DNA of 7,268 bases from Beijerinckiaceae bacterium. Lineage in GTDB: Bacteria > Pseudomonadota > Alphaproteobacteria > Rhizobiales > Beijerinckiaceae. The notes under the pieces are model-generated. The model saw only the letters and a list, made by a program, of their open reading frames with translations, ran no database searches and was not told the DNA's origin. Shown here piece after piece: positions 1 through 7,268 of this stretch. The stretch is taken from NCBI GenBank assembly GCA_027346205.1, contig DAIESR010000004.1, forward strand, positions 1-7,268. The letters run 5' to 3'. A program made the translations under genes and the position numbers. Within the stretch, counting starts at the first letter, position 1. Each line of letters begins with the position of its first letter.

Positions 1-21
1 GGCATTCTTATGGATGTCCAT
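1..21 (-). CDS. IS481-like transposase, first seven codons only (partial, runs off the left edge)
   Basis: The minus strand from 21 reads MDIHKNA and then leaves the window. This matches the start of many IS481-family transposases, which begin M-N/D-I/V-HKNA and continue into a helix-turn-helix domain and a DDE integrase core; none of that later part is visible. The start is supported by AGGGAG at 33-28 with a six-base spacer. The enzyme would act on the element's ends to move it by cut or copy. The call rests on seven residues plus the ribosome binding site, so an IS3-type relative or a chance match is possible. Whether the rest of the gene is intact cannot be judged here. Confidence 0.5.
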
Positions 22-85
22 TCGGTTCTCCCTCGAACTCTGAAGCTTCGCAACTCCAGCTTCCTCGGTCAGGGCCGAATGGACA
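15..85. repeat. 11-bp perfect inverted repeat around the transposase start
   Basis: TGTCCATTCGG at 15-25 is exactly reverse-complementary to CCGAATGGACA at 75-85, with 49 bases between. In a minus-strand RNA the downstream arm contains the transposase AUG (21-19). Transcripts that begin outside the element would carry both arms and could fold to hide the start. A promoter internal to the 49-base loop would give RNA lacking the upstream arm. It could alternatively be a protein-binding palindrome. Confidence 0.55.
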
Positions 86-144
86 ACCTCCTGAAAGTTC
101 ACATCTAGCGAACACCCCACGGTATTAGAGGCTCTGTTGCCATC

Positions 145-1617
145 ATGAAGGCCCTCGACGATTTCAGACGATGGACCTGCAGCCTGTTCATCCCATTTCT
201 ATGGGTCAATCTGCTTGCACTCGTCACTGTCGCCCTATGGCAAAAGCCGGCTCATGCTCAAGCGATCCTGCTATTCGGCGCGGTGATGTGTGTCATTGCC
301 AGCCTTCTCGCGCGACAGGATCCGACCGCCTTTGGGACGCGGCTCTTTTCCAGCCTGACTGCGACGGTCTTTGCCGCGCTGTTTCTGGCGGCGGAGAGCA
401 AGACCCTCGTCATGATCGATATGCATATGTATTTCTTTGCCGTGCTGGCGATCAGCGCAGCCTGGTGCTGCTGGCGCTCGCTCGCGGCCTGCGCTTTGTT
501 CATTACGCTGCATCATCTGCTTCTCAATTATTTCTATCCGGTGCTCGTCTTTCCGCAGGCCTCCGGGCTTGGCCGCGTCATGCTTCATGCCGGGATTGTC
601 GGGATCGAGGTCTTCGCTCTGGCCTTGCTGGTGAGCAGGCTCTCGCATGCTTTCATCGAGACGGAGACCGCACTCGATGACGCGGCGAAGGCACGGCTGG
701 AGGCGCTGGCGCTGGCCGCGCAACAGCGTGAGCTCGCCGACTATGAATCGAATTTCCGTGTTACGCTTCTCGCCGATCTCAGTCAGTTTCGCGCCCATGT
801 TGGCAAGCTCCTTGTCGCGATCCGCGAGGCCGGGGCGACCATGGGCGAGACAAGTCGGCTTCTGAGCAGCGCGGTCGCGCAATCCGAACATGCGACAAAC
901 ACAGCCTCTATGGCTTCGGAGAATACCGTCCAGAGCGTCATGGTGATTCAGTCGTCGACGGAGAAGCTCGCTGTCTCAATTGGCGAGATTGGCGAGCGCA
1001 TGTCTGAGACCTCCGCCTTGGTGAGCAAAGGCGCCCGTATCGCCTATGAAACTTCGCATCGGGCCCATGAACTCATCCCGGCGCTCGACCTTATCGAGCA
1101 ATTCGTCAAGATCATTGAAGAGGTCGCGACCCAGACGAATCTTCTGGCCCTCAATGCGACCATCGAAGCCGCGCGGGCGGGCGAAGCGGGGCGTGGGTTC
1201 GCTGTTGTCGCGAATGAGGTGAAGTCGCTGGCCATCGCCGCGGCGCGGGCGACGACGGACATTCAGACGAAGGTGGCTGAGATCAAGTCCGTCACCGTAG
1301 CGGCTGTGCAATCGGTCGCCGAGACGGCAAAGACGATGGCTGCGATCGATGTGCATGCCGGCGTGGTTGCCCGGGCCGTCGCGCAGCAGAATATGGCGAC
1401 CGCTGACATTGCAACGGTCGTCCGGCTATTTTCCGAAAGCGCGGCGCGGTTGCAGAGCTCGGTCGCGGAAGCGAGCCTTTTCGCGCGCAATACGAGTCAC
1501 TCCGCCGAAGTCGCAGGCCAAAGCTCGCATGCGGTGGGAAACGTCGCCGATCATCTCCATGACGAAATCGAGCGTTTCGTGACAAATTTGGAAATTTCTT
1601 ATCGGTTCGGCACGTAA
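145..1617 (+). CDS. Methyl-accepting chemotaxis protein with a six-helix membrane domain
   Basis: This is a 490-residue chemoreceptor expected to control CheA kinase through CheW at the inner membrane. The N-terminal third is very hydrophobic, with about six likely membrane helices near residues 12-32, 41-56, 65-83, 94-108, 111-127 and 145-164. It has no large periplasmic domain. The segment [11 protein letters not shown] (92-102), followed by HHLLLN (123-128) and VFP (135-137), recurs in this class of integral-membrane sensors. No HAMP domain is evident. A predicted coiled coil follows from about 170. The conserved signalling tip is clear: QTNLLALN (330-337), [20 protein letters not shown] (340-359). 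No CheR-docking pentapeptide ends the protein. The ligand is unknown. The start fits the family, but only a weak AGAGG (127-131) lies upstream at a long spacing. The gene stands alone, converging on uvrC. Confidence 0.93.
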   Translation: MKALDDFRRWTCSLFIPFLWVNLLALVTVALWQKPAHAQAILLFGAVMCVIASLLARQDPTAFGTRLFSSLTATVFAALFLAAESKTLVMIDMHMYFFAVLAISAAWCCWRSLAACALFITLHHLLLNYFYPVLVFPQASGLGRVMLHAGIVGIEVFALALLVSRLSHAFIETETALDDAAKARLEALALAAQQRELADYESNFRVTLLADLSQFRAHVGKLLVAIREAGATMGETSRLLSSAVAQSEHATNTASMASENTVQSVMVIQSSTEKLAVSIGEIGERMSETSALVSKGARIAYETSHRAHELIPALDLIEQFVKIIEEVATQTNLLALNATIEAARAGEAGRGFAVVANEVKSLAIAAARATTDIQTKVAEIKSVTVAAVQSVAETAKTMAAIDVHAGVVARAVAQQNMATADIATVVRLFSESAARLQSSVAEASLFARNTSHSAEVAGQSSHAVGNVADHLHDEIERFVTNLEISYRFGT

Positions 1618-1660
1618 GAGACCGCTATATCATTCGAGGGCCTGCTCTCATTGTTTGATG

Positions 1661-1693
1661 TAGAGCCGATCCCGATCTCATGGATCGGCTCTA
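1661..1693. terminator. Perfect 12-bp hairpin between convergent genes
   Basis: TAGAGCCGATCC (1661-1672) and GGATCGGCTCTA (1682-1693) are perfect inverted complements around a nine-base loop. The hairpin lies between the chemoreceptor stop (1617) and the uvrC stop (1764), so it could end transcription from both sides. Neither side has a strong T-run: the plus strand has only GTTTTGG some bases later. It may therefore work as an RNA 3'-end stabiliser, or be a copy of a dispersed palindromic repeat. Confidence 0.55.
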
Positions 1694-1763
1694 GGCAGTC
1701 CGTTTTGGCATAGGGGTTATCGCTCCGGCGACGATCTGCCCTACGAGACGCATGTCGTAAGAT

Positions 1764-3788
1764 CTATGGCTCTTCGCCATGAAAGAAATCATAGACGAGT
1801 CTGGCGGTCGCGGCGTTGATGCCGGGCACTTTCTCGAGATCGCTGAGAGCAGCGCGCGAAATCGCCTTGGCGGTGCCGAAAGCATGCAGCAGCGCGCGTT
1901 TGCGGGCCGGACCGATGCCGGCGATTTCGTCGAGTGGGCTTTTCGTGAATTCCTTCTTGCGTCGCGCCCGATGCGTGCCGATCGCGAAGCGATGCGCCTC
2001 GTCGCGGAGCCTCTGCACGAAATAGAGGGCCGGGTCGCGCGGCGCCAAGCGGAACGGTTCTCTGCCGGCAACGAAGAACATTTCTCGGCCGGCATTGCGG
2101 TCCGGCCCTTTCGCGATCGAGGCGATGGCGACATCGTCGATGCCGAGTTCAGCGAGTACGGCCGCAACGGCATCGAACTGGCCTTGGCCGCCGTCAATAA
2201 GAATGAGATCTGGCCGTTGCGGAAAGGCGTCGGGATCTTCGGATGTCGCTGCGTCTTCTGACGCGCTCTTGCGATCCGCTTCCTTGATCAGCCGTGTAAA
2301 GCGGCGGCGCAGCACCTCGCGCATCATGCCGAAATCATCGCCCGGCGTCAGATCCTCGCCCTTGATGTTGAAGGTACGATAATGCGCCTTCATGAATCCG
2401 GCTGGCCCAGCGACGATCATCGCCCCGACCGCATTTGTACCCATGATATGGGAATTGTCATAGACTTCGACGCGCCGCAGCGGCCTGTCGATCCCGAAGG
2501 CCTCAGTGAGCGCGACGAGCAGTTTTTCCTGGCTCGCGCCTTCCGACAGCTTACGTCCCAGCGTTTCGCGCGCATTTTGGGCGGCGTGATCGACGAGATC
2601 CTTCTTCTCGCCGCGCTGCGGCACGGCGATCTCGATCCTGTGGCCGGCGCGTTCGCTGAGCGCGCGCTCCAATATGTTGCGATTTTCGATCTCATGCGAC
2701 AGGAGGATGAGCCGGGCGGCTGGCATATTGGCATAGAATTGCGCAAGAAAGGCATCGAGTACTTCCGATTGCGAAAGGCTCTTGTCGGCACGCGGAAAAT
2801 AGGCGCGATTGCCCCAATTCTGATAGGTGCGAAAGAAGAAGACTTCGACGCAGAACTGTCCGGCATCTTCGATGATTGCGAAGACATCGGCCTCTTCGAC
2901 CGTCTTCGGATTGACGCCTTGGGCGCCTTGAATGGCTGACAGTGCGGAGATGCGGTCGCGCAGCCGGGCCGCGCGTTCGAATTCGAGCGCTTCCGCCGCC
3001 TCGCTCATCTCCTGGGCGAGAGAATCGCGCACAGCATGGCTCTTGCCGGAGAGAAAATCGCGTGCCTCGCGAACGAGCGCCGCATAGTCCTCAGCCGCGA
3101 TCTCGCCCGTGCAAGGCGCCGCGCAGCGCTTGATCTGATAGAGAAGACAAGGACGCGTCCGGTTCTCGAAATAGCTGTCGGAACAGGAGCGCAGGAGAAA
3201 GGCGCGTTCCAGCGCGTTCAAGGTGCGATTGACCGCCCAGACACTGGCGAAGGGACCGAAATAATCGCCTTTTCGCGCGCGCGCGCCGCGATGTTTCATG
3301 ATCTGCGGCGCCCAATGATCGCCGGAGAGAAAAATATAAGGAAACGATTTGTCGTCGCGCATCAGCACGTTGAAGCACGGCTTCATCTGCTTGATGTAAT
3401 TGGTCTCGAGCAGCAGCGCCTCGGTCTCGGTGCCGGTCGAGACGAAGACCATGGATGCGGTGAGCGCGATCATTCGCGCGATACGATTTGTGTGGCCCGT
3501 CGGTCGCAGATAGCTCGCAATGCGCTTGCGGACGCTCTTGGCCTTGCCGACGTAGAGGACCTCGCCGTCTGTGCCGATCATGCGGTAGACACCAGGCCCC
3601 ACCGGTGCGTGTTTCCAATGCGCCTTGATGGCTGCCGCGCCGCGCGCCAGCGAAGCGGGCGTCGTGTCCATGGATTCGAGCGAGATGTCGCCAGCCTCGG
3701 CGGCATTTTCGGGCTGCGCAGCGGCATTGTCCCGCAGCGCATCGGCGCTTTTCGCTTCTGGGTTCGGCATGGGATGGGGCTGTGCCAT
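1764..3788 (-). CDS. uvrC: UvrABC excinuclease subunit C
   Basis: UvrC is the nuclease that cuts the damaged strand on both sides of a lesion after UvrA and UvrB have marked it. All expected domains are present in 674 residues. The GIY-YIG nuclease for the 3' cut starts at GVYRM (66-70) with [12 protein letters not shown] (78-89) and the likely metal-binding Glu128 in LLLETN. A Cys cluster lies at 202-226 (SCSDSYF, RPC, RCAAPC). The UvrB-binding UVR motif is near 256-287. The RNase H-like nuclease for the 5' cut has VYDNSH (Asp444), PGDD (484-485), LIDGGQGQ (Asp532) and RDEAHR (His599). A helix-hairpin-helix pair ends the protein (619-671). About 60 extra N-terminal residues precede the first domain and an acidic linker fills about 503-525. 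No clear ribosome binding site supports the first ATG; Met7 or Met40 are alternatives. No GTTC-N7-GTTC LexA site is visible upstream. Confidence 0.97.
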   Translation of the reverse strand: MAQPHPMPNPEAKSADALRDNAAAQPENAAEAGDISLESMDTTPASLARGAAAIKAHWKHAPVGPGVYRMIGTDGEVLYVGKAKSVRKRIASYLRPTGHTNRIARMIALTASMVFVSTGTETEALLLETNYIKQMKPCFNVLMRDDKSFPYIFLSGDHWAPQIMKHRGARARKGDYFGPFASVWAVNRTLNALERAFLLRSCSDSYFENRTRPCLLYQIKRCAAPCTGEIAAEDYAALVREARDFLSGKSHAVRDSLAQEMSEAAEALEFERAARLRDRISALSAIQGAQGVNPKTVEEADVFAIIEDAGQFCVEVFFFRTYQNWGNRAYFPRADKSLSQSEVLDAFLAQFYANMPAARLILLSHEIENRNILERALSERAGHRIEIAVPQRGEKKDLVDHAAQNARETLGRKLSEGASQEKLLVALTEAFGIDRPLRRVEVYDNSHIMGTNAVGAMIVAGPAGFMKAHYRTFNIKGEDLTPGDDFGMMREVLRRRFTRLIKEADRKSASEDAATSEDPDAFPQRPDLILIDGGQGQFDAVAAVLAELGIDDVAIASIAKGPDRNAGREMFFVAGREPFRLAPRDPALYFVQRLRDEAHRFAIGTHRARRKKEFTKSPLDEIAGIGPARKRALLHAFGTAKAISRAALSDLEKVPGINAATARLVYDFFHGEEP

Positions 3789-3832
3789 GTTTGAGATTTA
3801 GGCGGGAGCGGCCGGCGACGAAAGTGGCAAAC

Positions 3833-3852
3833 CATATTCCACGCCGAATATG
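3833..3852. promoter_or_regulatory. Palindrome between divergent uvrC and the lipoprotein gene (possible operator)
   Basis: CATATTC (3833-3839) and GAATATG (3846-3852) are perfect inverted complements around six bases. The site lies 45 bases upstream of the uvrC start in the only gap from which both divergent genes can be transcribed. The AT-rich arms stand out from GC-rich surroundings. It has the size of a dimeric regulator site, but no known regulator motif is recognised and no convincing -35/-10 pairs were found beside it. Confidence 0.3.
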
Positions 3853-3978
3853 TGGCTGCGGCTGGATCGGCTGCTCTCTGGACCTCGCGGTGGATTCGGT
3901 TTAGCTCTTGCCTCGGCCGCGCTTGCCCGATCGAGGCGGGACGGTTCGGCAGGCGCAGACCTGCCCATGGAAGACCGA

Positions 3979-4746
3979 ATGGATCGTCGAAGGGACATGG
4001 ATCATCGCCTTGCCGCGACCGGGTTCGCCTTGGCCGGGGGTTTGCCGCCCGCGCGCGTGCTGCATGGCCTGGCCCGCGGCGGCCTCGTGCTCGCCTCCTT
4101 CTGCCTGCTCGCCGGCTGCGTCGGCAACTATGCCGCGTTGCAAGCGCCGCAGGCCCCACCACAGCCGCATCCGTCCAATATTGCCCGCCGTCCCGGTGTG
4201 AGCCCGAGTGGGGCGTCAGTAGCGCTCGCGAGCTTCACGGGCGGACCGGAGGGGATGCGGGACCGTTTCACCAATGCATTCGACGCCGCGGCCAAAGGCC
4301 AGAACATCGTCATGGCCGATCCCGCCGCGGCGGATTATCTGGTCCGCGGCTATCTGAATGCCGTGCAGGAAAGCGACGGTACCGCCGTCACTTACGTTCT
4401 CGACGTCTTCGACTCGGATAAGCACCGGACCCAGCGCGTGGAAGATAAGGTCGATGTCAAAGCGAAGGCGGCCGATCCCTGGTCCGTTATCGACGATCGC
4501 ATCCTTGCCGCCGTTGCCGCGAAGAGCGCCGCCGAACTTGCGGCCGTCCTGACCAATACGCCCGAAGCGATTCTTGCTTCCGCGGAGGCGAAGCCTGCGA
4601 CCGCGGGCGGCGCGCCGGCCGCGGTCGTGGCGCAAGATGAGGAGGGGGGCCGCACGATTGTTACCGCGACGCCTCCTATCGGGCCACCTGAAACCTCGTC
4701 TTCCGGCACCGACCTCCGCTCCGCCGCGCTGCAAGAAGGCCGCTGA
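3979..4746 (+). CDS. Putative lipoprotein of unknown function
   Basis: I do not recognise a named family. With this start the product has 255 residues. Near residues 34-47 a hydrophobic run, LVLASFCLLAGC, ends in a lipobox, so the Cys is likely to be lipidated and the protein held in an envelope membrane. A proline- and alanine-rich linker follows. The middle holds a compact domain with YLVRGYLNA, TYVLDVFDSD and DPWSVID, resembling small rhizobial lipoproteins seen only by pattern. The last 60 residues are low-complexity Ala/Pro/Gly. Start choice: the frame is open from an ATG at 3850, but that codon has no ribosome binding site, sits in a palindrome, and is followed by codons poor for this genome. 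The ATG at 3979 has GGAAG five bases upstream. ATG 3997 or GTG 4057 would give a more usual signal peptide length. Confidence 0.7.
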   Translation: MDRRRDMDHRLAATGFALAGGLPPARVLHGLARGGLVLASFCLLAGCVGNYAALQAPQAPPQPHPSNIARRPGVSPSGASVALASFTGGPEGMRDRFTNAFDAAAKGQNIVMADPAAADYLVRGYLNAVQESDGTAVTYVLDVFDSDKHRTQRVEDKVDVKAKAADPWSVIDDRILAAVAAKSAAELAAVLTNTPEAILASAEAKPATAGGAPAAVVAQDEEGGRTIVTATPPIGPPETSSSGTDLRSAALQEGR

Positions 4747-4837
4747 CCGCAGATGCCGAGCGTTCAGATCGCCCCCTGATCTCTGCCCTGCCGCAGCGCC
4801 GACTGCACAAAGCCGTCCTTCAACATTGGTTCATCAA

Positions 4838-4842
4838 GAGGA
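4838..4842 (+). promoter_or_regulatory. Ribosome binding site of the DUF2147 gene
   Basis: GAGGA lies six bases before the ATG at 4849. It is the strongest Shine-Dalgarno match among the plus-strand genes here and fixes that start. Confidence 0.7.
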
Positions 4843-4848
4843 CAGAAA

Positions 4849-5265
4849 ATGAAAGTTTTGCCGATTGTCCCAGCAGTCAGCGTCTTTGCTCTGCTGTTTG
4901 CTTCGACCGCGGCGCTTGCCAATCCGGTCGGCGAATGGCGGGTCGCTGACGGTACCGCCACGGTCCGCATCCGTCATTGCGGCCCGGTTTTGTGCGGCTA
5001 TATCGCCTCGACCATTACGGCACCCGGCAAGGACGTGAAAAACCCTGATCCGCGTAAGCGGGACCGCTCGGTGCTCGGCCTCGAAGTCTTGATCAATATG
5101 AAGGCCGCCGGCGAAAATCGCTGGACTGGCGCGACTTATAATGCAGAAGACGGGCAGATGTATTCAGCCGCCATGTCAATGCAGGGTCCCAAGGCCCTCA
5201 AGATTGAAGGCTGCGTGCCGGGCAGCAGCATGTGCGGTTCGGAAACCTGGTCACGGGTAAGATGA
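4849..5265 (+). CDS. DUF2147 family secreted protein
   Basis: This 138-residue protein has the layout of the DUF2147 family, small exported proteins of unknown biochemical role in Proteobacteria. A signal peptide covers residues 1-24, with Lys2, a hydrophobic core and a probable cleavage after ALA (22-24). The mature protein starts NPVGEWRVADG and shows the family pattern: VRIRHCGPVLCGYI (39-52), KNPDPRKRDR (64-73), W92-G94, Y97-G102-Y105 and LKIEGCVPGSSMCGSETWSR (117-136). Cys44, 49, 122 and 129 sit in two pairs and could form disulfides in the periplasm. The gene follows the lipoprotein gene after 102 bases and precedes prs by 73 bases in the same direction, so co-transcription is possible but unproven. 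Family membership is secure; the function is not known. Confidence 0.9.
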   Translation: MKVLPIVPAVSVFALLFASTAALANPVGEWRVADGTATVRIRHCGPVLCGYIASTITAPGKDVKNPDPRKRDRSVLGLEVLINMKAAGENRWTGATYNAEDGQMYSAAMSMQGPKALKIEGCVPGSSMCGSETWSRVR

Positions 5266-5270
5266 GCCTT

Positions 5271-5299
5271 TTGCAACGAGACATGCGCGCCGCAGTATC
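5271..5299 (+). promoter_or_regulatory. Weak promoter candidate ahead of prs
   Basis: TTGCAA (5271-5276) and AGTATC (5294-5299) are spaced by 17 bases just upstream of prs. The -10 match is poor. It is the best candidate I found in the 73-base gap and would let prs be expressed without the two envelope genes. Confidence 0.2.
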
Positions 5300-5338
5300 C
5301 CTGTCGCGGAGCGCTAAGCACTTTGAACGGCCTGCGCG

Positions 5339-6271
5339 ATGAAGATACTTGCCGGCAATTCCAATCTCGCGCTCACGGAAGCCATTGCCGCCTATATCGG
5401 TGTGCCGCTGACCAAGTGTCAGGTCCGCCGCTTCGCCGATATGGAGATCTTTGTCGAGATCCAGGAGAATGTCCGGGGTCAAGACGCCTTCGTCGTGCAA
5501 TCGACCTCCTTCCCTGCCAATGATCATCTGATGGAAGTCTTGATCATGACCGATGCGTTGCGCCGTTCCTCGGCGCGGCGCATCACGGCCGTGATCCCTT
5601 ATTTCGGCTATGCGCGGCAGGATCGTAAGCCAGGTCCGCGCACGCCGATCTCGGCCAAGCTCGTCTCTAATCTGATCACCCATGCCGGGGCCGATCGGGT
5701 ACTGACTGTCGATCTCCATGCCGGCCAGATCCAAGGCTTCTTCGACATTCCGACGGACAATCTCTTCGCCGCGCCGGTCATGGTGCGCGACATCAAGGAG
5801 CGGATGCCGCTCGACAATCTGATGGTCGTCTCGCCCGACGTCGGCGGCGTCGTGCGCGCCCGCGCCCTCGCCAAGCGCATTGATGCGCCGCTGGCGATCG
5901 TCGACAAGCGCCGCGAACGTGCCGGCGAGTCGGAAGTCATGAACGTCATCGGCGATGTCAGCGGCAAGACCTGCCTGCTCGTCGACGATATCATCGACTC
6001 CGGCGGCACCTTATGCAATGCCGCCGATGCACTCATGCGCGAGGGCGCCAAGGAGGTCCGCGCCTATATCACCCATGGCGTGCTCTCGGGCGGTGCCGTG
6101 GCGCGCATCGCCTCTTCCCATCTCAAGGAACTCGTGCTGACCGATACGATCCACCCGACCGAAGCGGTGCGCATTTCGAACAATATCCGCGTCATTTCGA
6201 TCGCGCCGCTGATCGGTGAGGCCATCGCCCGGACCGCCAAGGAAGAAAGCGTCTCGAGCCTGTTCGATTGA
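5339..6271 (+). CDS. prs: Ribose-phosphate pyrophosphokinase (PRPP synthetase)
   Basis: The enzyme transfers pyrophosphate from ATP to ribose 5-phosphate, giving PRPP for purine, pyrimidine, NAD, histidine and tryptophan synthesis in the cytoplasm. At 310 residues it has normal length and starts [12 protein letters not shown], as expected for the family. Visible motifs are [19 protein letters not shown] (31-49, nucleotide site), [11 protein letters not shown] (87-97), [12 protein letters not shown] (125-136) with His127 near the active site, [10 protein letters not shown] (165-174), the flexible catalytic loop [10 protein letters not shown] (188-197) with Lys190 and Arg192, and the PRPP loop [10 protein letters not shown] (215-224). 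It is the phosphate-dependent, ADP-inhibited class I type by sequence. No good ribosome binding site precedes the ATG, but family alignment makes the start firm. Transcription probably ends at the hairpin at 6289-6325. Confidence 0.98.
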   Translation: MKILAGNSNLALTEAIAAYIGVPLTKCQVRRFADMEIFVEIQENVRGQDAFVVQSTSFPANDHLMEVLIMTDALRRSSARRITAVIPYFGYARQDRKPGPRTPISAKLVSNLITHAGADRVLTVDLHAGQIQGFFDIPTDNLFAAPVMVRDIKERMPLDNLMVVSPDVGGVVRARALAKRIDAPLAIVDKRRERAGESEVMNVIGDVSGKTCLLVDDIIDSGGTLCNAADALMREGAKEVRAYITHGVLSGGAVARIASSHLKELVLTDTIHPTEAVRISNNIRVISIAPLIGEAIARTAKEESVSSLFD

Positions 6272-6288
6272 AGCAGTGGCCCATGATC

Positions 6289-6325
6289 CCGCTCTCCTGT
6301 AAGCGAAGCAGACGGGAGCGGTTTT
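6289..6325 (+). terminator. Intrinsic terminator of prs
   Basis: CCGCTCTC (6289-6296) pairs with GGGAGCGG (6314-6321), eight pairs including one G-U, and TTTT (6322-6325) follows at once. It begins 17 bases after the prs stop. On the minus strand no T-run follows, so it is not expected to stop leuB transcripts. The 17-base loop is long and the T-run short, so efficiency may be moderate. Confidence 0.6.
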
Positions 6326-6348
6326 GTGCATTATCGCGTGGTAAAGCA

Positions 6349-7268
6349 TCAGACCGAGGCGCGGACCGCCTCTAGCACCGCATCGCCCATCTGCGCGGTG
6401 GAGATGGAAGAGGCCGCATCACCTTTGATGTCGGCGGTGCGCAGGCCCTTGGCGAGCACAGCCGCGATCGCCGTCTCGATCTTGTCGGCAAGCTCGACGA
6501 GGCCGAAAGAATAGCGCAAAGCCATGCCGAATGAGCCGATCATGGCGATCGGATTGGCGAGCCCCTTGCCGGCGATATCGGGCGCCGAGCCATGCACCGG
6601 CTCGTAGAGCGCTTTTCTATGGCCCGTCTTGGCATCGACCGCGCCGAGCGAGGCGGAAGGCAGCATGCCGAGCGAGCCAGTCAGCATGGCCGCGACATCG
6701 GAGAGCAGATCACCGAAGAGATTGTCGGTGACGATCACATCGAATTGCTTCGGCCGTCGCACGAGCTGCATGCCGCAGGCATCGGCGAGCTGATGTTCGA
6801 GTTCGACATCCGGGAATTCGCGCTTGTGCAATTCGATGATGGTGTCGCGCCAGAGCACGCCCGATTTCATGACATTGTGCTTTTCGCAGGAGGTCACCTT
6901 GTTGCGGCGCTTGCGCGCCAGCTCGAAAGCGACGCGGCCGATGCGCTCGATCTCATAAGTCTCATAGGATTGCGTATCGACGCCGCGCTTTTGGCCATTG
7001 CCGAGATCGATGATCTCCTTCGGCTGGCCGAAATAGAGTCCGCCGGTCAATTCGCGCACGAGCATCATGTCGAGCCCGTCGATGAGTTCGCGCTTCAAGG
7101 ACGAGGCATCGGCCAGCGCCGGATAGCAGATCGCCGGGCGCAGATTGGCGAAAAGGACCAGATCCTTACGCAGCCGCAACAAGCCTGCCTCAGGGCGCAG
7201 ATCATAGGCCACGCCATCCCATTTCGGGCCACCCACCGCACCGAGTAGAATGGCATCGGCGGCATCGG
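6349..7268 (-). CDS. leuB: 3-isopropylmalate dehydrogenase (5' end outside the window)
   Basis: LeuB oxidises and decarboxylates 3-isopropylmalate with NAD+, the third leucine-specific step. The frame stays open to the right edge: the residues before GGPKWDG read [11 protein letters not shown], typical of the family. About 305 of roughly 370 residues are present, and the N-terminal GDGIGPE region is missing. Numbering from the GTG codon at 7236, seen motifs are [10 protein letters not shown] (61-70), [13 protein letters not shown] (89-101) with likely catalytic Tyr91, EKHNVMK (118-124) with likely catalytic Lys119, Asp152, the dehydrogenase signature [10 protein letters not shown] (171-180) supplying metal-binding Asp176 and Asp180, and the NAD site [12 protein letters not shown] (212-223). 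The GTG at 7236 is internal, not a start. It converges on prs with a 77-base gap. leuCD are not in view. Confidence 0.97.
   Translation of the reverse strand, partial: DAADAILLGAVGGPKWDGVAYDLRPEAGLLRLRKDLVLFANLRPAICYPALADASSLKRELIDGLDMMLVRELTGGLYFGQPKEIIDLGNGQKRGVDTQSYETYEIERIGRVAFELARKRRNKVTSCEKHNVMKSGVLWRDTIIELHKREFPDVELEHQLADACGMQLVRRPKQFDVIVTDNLFGDLLSDVAAMLTGSLGMLPSASLGAVDAKTGHRKALYEPVHGSAPDIAGKGLANPIAMIGSFGMALRYSFGLVELADKIETAIAAVLAKGLRTADIKGDAASSISTAQMGDAVLEAVRASV

Larger units (their letters stand above)
1..114 (-). mobile_element. End of an IS481-like insertion sequence, cut by the window edge
   Basis: Read on the minus strand, this stretch runs from a putative element tip into a transposase start. 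The tip is placed at 114 because the minus strand there begins TGTTCGC, and IS481-family ends usually start with TGT; this boundary is inference, since the other end and the target duplication are not visible. The stretch contains a transposase start codon at 21-19 with AGGGAG seven to twelve bases upstream of it (33-28). It also contains an 11-bp perfect inverted repeat, 15-25 against 75-85. Only about 30 bases separate the proposed tip from the chemoreceptor ATG at 145. Confidence 0.5.

Noticed and set aside
1..108. A short plus-strand open frame running to TAG at 106-108, possibly the tail of an upstream gene.
   Set aside because: It has no recognisable composition or motif, and the minus strand of the same bases reads as an insertion-sequence end with a transposase start and ribosome binding site.
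3036..3794. Long plus-strand open frame opposite the 5' half of uvrC.
   Set aside because: It lies wholly over conserved UvrC domains on the other strand and resembles no protein I know.
3789..3978. A LexA (SOS) site upstream of uvrC.
   Set aside because: The alphaproteobacterial GTTC-N7-GTTC pattern was searched by eye on both strands and not found.
4216..4734. Minus-strand open frame opposite the lipoprotein gene.
   Set aside because: The plus-strand frame has a lipobox signal and better codon use; the antisense product is rich in Arg and Gly without motifs.
4765..4782. Short inverted repeat AGATC/GATCT after the lipoprotein gene, as a terminator.
   Set aside because: A five-pair stem with no T-run is expected by chance and does not support termination.
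6592..7248. Long plus-strand open frame opposite leuB.
   Set aside because: It is antisense to a gene with clear LeuB motifs and shows no family pattern of its own; such frames are common opposite GC-rich genes.
1..7268. CRISPR arrays, tRNA or rRNA genes, toxin-antitoxin pairs, phage genes or a new defence system.
   Set aside because: No spaced direct repeats, cloverleaf-like segments or matching gene pairs were seen; nearly all of the window is accounted for by housekeeping genes.

Overview
The window looks like ordinary chromosomal DNA from a GC-rich alphaproteobacterium. A member of the Hyphomicrobiales (Beijerinckiaceae/Methylobacteriaceae-like) is the best guess. The reasons are the GC-rich codon use, a UvrC with a long N-terminal extension, a small DUF2147 periplasmic protein, and a six-helix membrane chemoreceptor type common in these bacteria. 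The assignment is inference from family resemblance, not a database match.

Layout. Bases 1 to about 114 appear to be the end of an IS481-like insertion sequence; only the first seven codons of its transposase fall in the window, pointing leftward off the edge. About 30 bases later a complete methyl-accepting chemotaxis gene (145-1617, +) begins. It converges on uvrC (1764-3788, -), and the gap between them holds a perfect 12-bp hairpin (1661-1693). Divergent from uvrC is a run of three plus-strand genes: an unrecognised putative lipoprotein (about 3979-4746), a secreted DUF2147 protein (4849-5265) and prs, ribose-phosphate pyrophosphokinase (5339-6271). prs ends at a hairpin followed by a T-run (6289-6325). 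It converges on leuB (6349 to beyond 7268, -), whose N-terminal part lies outside the window.

How the genes fit together. prs makes PRPP for nucleotide, histidine and tryptophan synthesis. leuB carries out the third step of leucine synthesis, and uvrC makes the dual incisions of nucleotide excision repair. The chemoreceptor would signal through CheA/CheW encoded elsewhere. These are mostly unrelated housekeeping functions placed side by side; I see no island, defence system, CRISPR array or biosynthetic cluster. The two envelope proteins upstream of prs may be co-transcribed with it, but nothing links their function to PRPP synthesis.

The least ordinary part is the left edge. The insertion-sequence end carries an inverted repeat that would bury the transposase start codon in any transcript reading in from outside, and the element sits directly in front of the chemoreceptor start, where the native promoter should be.
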